Below are positions 6,670 through 9,171 of a DNA stretch of 9,171 nt, one piece after another. Under the pieces are notes generated by a model. The model worked only from the letters and a program-made list of their open reading frames with translations. It had not been told where the DNA came from and did no database searches. The position numbers and the translations under genes were made by a program. Position 1 is the first letter of the stretch, and every line of letters starts with the position of its first letter. The stretch is from Mogibacterium sp. (GTDB lineage: Bacteria > Bacillota > Clostridia > Peptostreptococcales > Anaerovoracaceae), in contig JABUTC010000007.1 of assembly GCA_021442505.1 (NCBI GenBank), positions 6,896-16,066 on the forward strand, read 5' to 3'.

Positions 6670-8103
6670 TTATTTCTTTTCTTCCTTCCTCTGCAGCGAG
6701 ATGAAGATTCCTATGAAGCACACTCCGCTGAAAACTATAAAGCTCGTATGCATAACTCTTACGATGGTCTCAAGCGGCGCATCGTTCAGCGACATGCTTC
6801 CCATAATGACTCCCGTTATAATCGTAAGAATTGCCATGCCGGTGGTCTGGCCCGCAGTTCTCATCGTAGAGGAAATTGAAGATGCCGAAGATCTGTCTGC
6901 ATCATCAACGGCACTCATAATCGCATTGGTATTTGGCGACGAGAAAATTGCGAAGCCAAGGCCCATTACTGCGAGCATTGCGTAAATTATCCATATCGGA
7001 GTGTCGACCGAAATCGTACATGCCACCAGAAGTCCCGCTGCACAAAGTCCCATTCCAAACGACGAAAGCTTGTATGGCGAGTGTTTGTCCGAGAGCTTTC
7101 CTGCAGACGGAGACAGCACTGCCTGCACAAGCGGCATAAGAAGCATTACCAGTCCCGCACTCTGCGATGTCATGCCTTTGACGAGCTGCAGATATATCGA
7201 CATATAATATGTAACCGCAAAAGTCGATGCGTAGTTCATAAACGCCGCAAGGTTCGAAAAAGTGAAACCTTTGTTGGCGAAAAGCGAAATCTTGAGCACC
7301 GGATTCTCCGCCTTAAGTTCGTAGCGAACGAAATATGCCCCTATTGCCAGACCAAGTACGATAAGCGCCAGATAGACTTTGCCGTTCGTAATATTCGAAA
7401 GTCCGTAAAGGAAGCTGACAAGGCTCGCCATGTACAGAACGGCTGCAACATAGTCGTATCTGCCTCCCTTTTCAACAGGCTCATCATTCGAAACCCTGGC
7501 GATGGAAGCCGCAAGCGGAATTACCGAGAAAATACCCGTCGCAAGCATAATCGACTGCCAGCCGAAGACTCCGTTCATAAAGCCTCCGACAACAGGGCCC
7601 GTCGAAAGTCCCGTGTACGTCGCCGCAACCGAGAGGCCGAGAACTTTTCCCCGCTCCTCAGGCGGATACACGCTGATGAGAATCGCATTGCTCGTTGCAA
7701 AAATCATCGAGCCTCCGACACCCTGCATAAATCTGCACGCGAGAAATATCGCAAAGTTCGGTGCCAGCACAGTCGCAAGTGCCGACGCTGCGAAAATCGC
7801 CGTTCCGGCTCTCATTACGCGCACCCTTCCGGTCATATCCGCGAGGCGGCCGAACGGAATCGAGAATGCGACACACGCGAGCGAATAGGTGGTAACCACC
7901 CAGCCTATCAACTGGGCGCTTACTCCGAAGTCTGCCTCGATACTTGGTATCGACAGATTTAATGAGCTCGCGTTAAACGTGGTCATAAACGCTGTTGTTA
8001 TGACCACGAATAATACACTATTCTGTTCTGCTGTGTGCTTTTTTGTCACTTTTTCTCGAACTTTCTCGAATTTTCTAGAACTCGAATCTCGGGTTCTCCG
8101 CAT
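6670..8103 (-). CDS. MFS transporter, DHA2 (EmrB/QacA-like) multidrug efflux type
   Basis: A protein of 477 residues from the ATG at 8103, with about fourteen membrane helices as in the DHA2 branch of the major facilitator superfamily. The first helix starts near residue 30, with a TTFNASSLNLSIPSI stretch (41-55). Motif A, GRLADMTGRVRV, lies at 85-96. The antiporter motif C, GLSTGPVVGG, lies at 165-174 in helix 5. Such proteins export drugs or metabolites by proton antiport. The start is uncertain. The ATG at 8103 overlaps the preceding gene by 29 bases and gives a basic 28-residue tail; a GTG at 8049 lies 25 bases after that gene's stop and gives 459 residues with a shorter, more usual N-terminus. 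Neither has a strong Shine-Dalgarno sequence, so translational coupling to the B3/B4 gene is likely. Confidence 0.92.
   Translation of the reverse strand: MRRTRDSSSRKFEKVREKVTKKHTAEQNSVLFVVITTAFMTTFNASSLNLSIPSIEADFGVSAQLIGWVVTTYSLACVAFSIPFGRLADMTGRVRVMRAGTAIFAASALATVLAPNFAIFLACRFMQGVGGSMIFATSNAILISVYPPEERGKVLGLSVAATYTGLSTGPVVGGFMNGVFGWQSIMLATGIFSVIPLAASIARVSNDEPVEKGGRYDYVAAVLYMASLVSFLYGLSNITNGKVYLALIVLGLAIGAYFVRYELKAENPVLKISLFANKGFTFSNLAAFMNYASTFAVTYYMSIYLQLVKGMTSQSAGLVMLLMPLVQAVLSPSAGKLSDKHSPYKLSSFGMGLCAAGLLVACTISVDTPIWIIYAMLAVMGLGFAIFSSPNTNAIMSAVDDADRSSASSISSTMRTAGQTTGMAILTIITGVIMGSMSLNDAPLETIVRVMHTSFIVFSGVCFIGIFISLQRKEEKK
8051..8086. repeat. 10-bp tandem repeat, three copies plus a partial copy
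   Basis: Plus-strand units TTTTCTCGAA (8051-8060), CTTTCTCGAA (8061-8070) and TTTTCTAGAA (8071-8080) are followed by a partial CTCGAA (8081-8086). The array spans the TAG stop codon of the B3/B4 gene (8075-8077) and the region where the MFS gene starts. Its period is not a multiple of three. Confidence 0.8.
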
Positions 8104-8779
8104 CAACGATGCCTGTTACTACCTCAACGTCTCCGAAGTACTGAGCAAGCAGAGTTTTGAACTCCTCGATTGCCTCTTCAACCTTGTCGAGATTAACGTC
8201 CTTGAAGCCGTCAATCGGGAAAAGAATTGCCTTTGTCTCCTCGGTAATTTTTCCTCTCTCGCTCTGTCTCCAGGTCCATCTTCTTGTTCTAACCTCGTTG
8301 CCTGAAGCATATACAACCTCACCGTCCTCCGGCTTCTCTTCCTCAGTTGATCCGAAAGCGATGAACGTGTCCTCTGGAACTGCAACTCTTACATCGAGTC
8401 CCTCGTCGAGGCTGTCGATGTCGTGTGCTCCAATCGGAAGTCTGTACTTGATCGAAATCGCATTTCCAAGATCTACTGCAGCATTGATTGCAGGGAAGCC
8501 CTTGCCCTTTGCGATTCTGTCCATGAGAGCCTCGATGGAGCAGGAATATCTGTTAGGGTTGATGCCGAGCGCCTTGAACGCCTCTCTGTAAGGAATAACC
8601 GCGTCAGTGTTCTTAGGCTTTTCACCGCCGAAATATGCCTCGCACTCCTTGATGCTCTCCTCGAGCATAGCCTTGAGCTCAGGCACATCCTTTGTGTTGT
8701 CGATTCCGCGTACTGCTACTGCTCCGAAAACCGCATTAGGCAGCATGTCGAATACGTCTTTTGAAATCTCGTAATACAT
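8075..8779 (-). CDS. B3/B4 tRNA-binding-domain protein (COG3382 type)
   Basis: A 234-residue protein matching the stand-alone B3/B4 family, related to the B3/B4 (editing) domain of the phenylalanyl-tRNA synthetase beta subunit. Recognisable parts are IPYREAFKALGINPNRYSCS (62-81), then a segment of small and hydrophobic residues with LGNAISIKYRLPIGAHD (104-120), and the characteristic RRWTWRQSERGKIT (166-179) near the end. Stand-alone members are proposed to hydrolyse misacylated tRNA or bind amino-acid-like ligands; the function here is unproven. No membrane segment or signal peptide is visible, so it is cytoplasmic. GGGAGGAG lies close to the ATG at 8779. A hairpin terminator ends only 21 bases before the start codon. 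The downstream MFS gene overlaps or abuts it. Confidence 0.9.
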   Translation of the reverse strand: MYYEISKDVFDMLPNAVFGAVAVRGIDNTKDVPELKAMLEESIKECEAYFGGEKPKNTDAVIPYREAFKALGINPNRYSCSIEALMDRIAKGKGFPAINAAVDLGNAISIKYRLPIGAHDIDSLDEGLDVRVAVPEDTFIAFGSTEEEKPEDGEVVYASGNEVRTRRWTWRQSERGKITEETKAILFPIDGFKDVNLDKVEEAIEEFKTLLAQYFGDVEVVTGIVDAENPRFEF

Positions 8780-8800
8780 AATCTCTCCTCCCTTAAAGTC

Positions 8801-8835
8801 AAAAAGCCCCCGTCTTATTCGGTCGGGAACTTTTT
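8801..8835 (-). terminator. Intrinsic terminator after the DUF1858 gene, or attenuator of the B3/B4 gene
   Basis: A 12-bp stem pairs 8801-8812 with 8824-8835 (two G-U pairs on the minus strand) around an 11-base loop. The core is GTTCCCG with CGGGGGC, followed by TTTTT. It lies 53 bases past the DUF1858 stop codon and 21 bases before the B3/B4 ATG. With so little room for a promoter downstream, B3/B4 transcription must pass through it. Confidence 0.75.
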
Positions 8836-8888
8836 CAATATTGTCCTATTTGCTAATCAACTCTTTAACTTGCGTCTGCTGTCTCTGA

Positions 8889-9089
8889 TTACGCCTCTGC
8901 GAGTGCGTTGTTCAGTGCCTCAACCAGCTCATCTGCGTCAAGTCCGTGCACAACCGAAGCCTGCTCGATGGACTCTCCCTGCGATGCCGGGCAGCCGATG
9001 CACATCATGCCGTTTGCGAAAAATGTGCGCACAAGCTGTGGATACTCGTTGATTACTTCTCCGATAATCATGTCCTTTGTAATTGCCAT
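8889..9089 (-). CDS. DUF1858 (hybrid-cluster-associated redox disulfide) protein
   Basis: A 66-residue protein of the DUF1858/TIGR03980 family. The start is the ATG at 9089 (MAITKDMIIGEVI), because AAAGGGGTGGG lies just upstream; an in-frame ATG at 9113 has no such site and would add eight atypical residues. The family pattern is clear: an N-terminal helix with EVINEYPQLVRTF (residues 11-23), then GMMCIGCPASQGESIEQA (27-44) containing the CxxC pair, then a C-terminal helix (DADELVEALNNAL). The two cysteines are thought to form a redox disulfide. Members are often encoded near anaerobic redox or iron-sulfur genes, but the function is not established. It is apparently a single-gene unit ended by the hairpin at 8801-8835, although read-through into the B3/B4 gene is possible. 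The upstream 82 bases (9090-9171) hold no convincing promoter. Confidence 0.9.
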   Translation of the reverse strand: MAITKDMIIGEVINEYPQLVRTFFANGMMCIGCPASQGESIEQASVVHGLDADELVEALNNALAEA

Positions 9090-9171
9090 GGGACCCACCC
9101 CTTTCTCAATCATTTTTTCTGCACCTACTCTACCACTTTTGGCGTTTCAAAAATTGAGATTCCAGCCACTT

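Noticed and set aside
7081..7962. Arg/His-rich plus-strand open frame inside the MFS gene
   Set aside because: Its composition is typical of an antisense shadow. The minus-strand frame shows MFS motifs A and C and a continuous helix pattern.
9090..9171. TTGAAA-based promoter for the DUF1858 gene
   Set aside because: At 17-base spacing the would-be -10 is TAGGTG, a poor match. The true promoter may lie outside the window.

Overview
The window reads as chromosomal DNA from a Gram-positive anaerobe of the Clostridia/Eubacteriales type (inference). The reasons are strong GGAGG-type ribosome binding sites, sigma-A-like promoters, short intrinsic terminators, moderate GC, and a gene set (DUF1858 redox protein, B3/B4-domain protein, paired CobW-type GTPases, M20 amidohydrolase with its own permease) typical of that class. 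I see no insertion sequence, phage gene, tRNA, rRNA or CRISPR array. Nine protein genes fill the window and no gap exceeds 220 bases. Only one gene is on the plus strand.

Left end (1-2065, minus strand): two tandem G3E/CobW-family P-loop GTPases form a tight operon behind an extended -10 promoter. The upstream one carries the CxCC metal motif and a very long His/Asp/Glu/Cys tract, so a zinc-type metal chaperone or store is the likely role. The downstream one runs off the window edge. It lacks CxCC and enters a C-terminal region resembling the DUF1980/YcgQ (TIGR03943) domain. The two proteins have complementary motif losses and may work as a pair.

Middle (2066-6600): a plus-strand EamA/DMT exporter is divergent from the GTPase operon and is closed by a hairpin terminator. 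Next comes a minus-strand cassette read from right to left: M20 amidohydrolase, a roughly 410-residue membrane permease of uncertain family, then a LysR-type regulator. The promoter before the amidohydrolase has a perfect inverted repeat, TTGTTAT-N11-ATAACAA, centred about 65 bp upstream of the predicted transcript start. This is the textbook position for a LysR-family activator site. The cassette is best read as a regulated uptake-and-hydrolysis system for an N-acylated amino acid or small peptide, with unknown substrate.

Right end (6600-9171, minus strand): a small DUF1858 protein with a CxxC motif, then a hairpin terminator placed just before the ribosome binding site of a B3/B4 tRNA-binding-domain protein. 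That gene overlaps or abuts a DHA2-type MFS multidrug transporter, and a GC-rich terminator ends the unit. A 10-bp tandem repeat lies at the junction of the last two genes and makes the MFS start codon uncertain.

Nothing in the window is demonstrably a wholly new system. The most interesting parts are the paired, unusual GTPases and the amidohydrolase/permease/LysR cassette with its clear operator.
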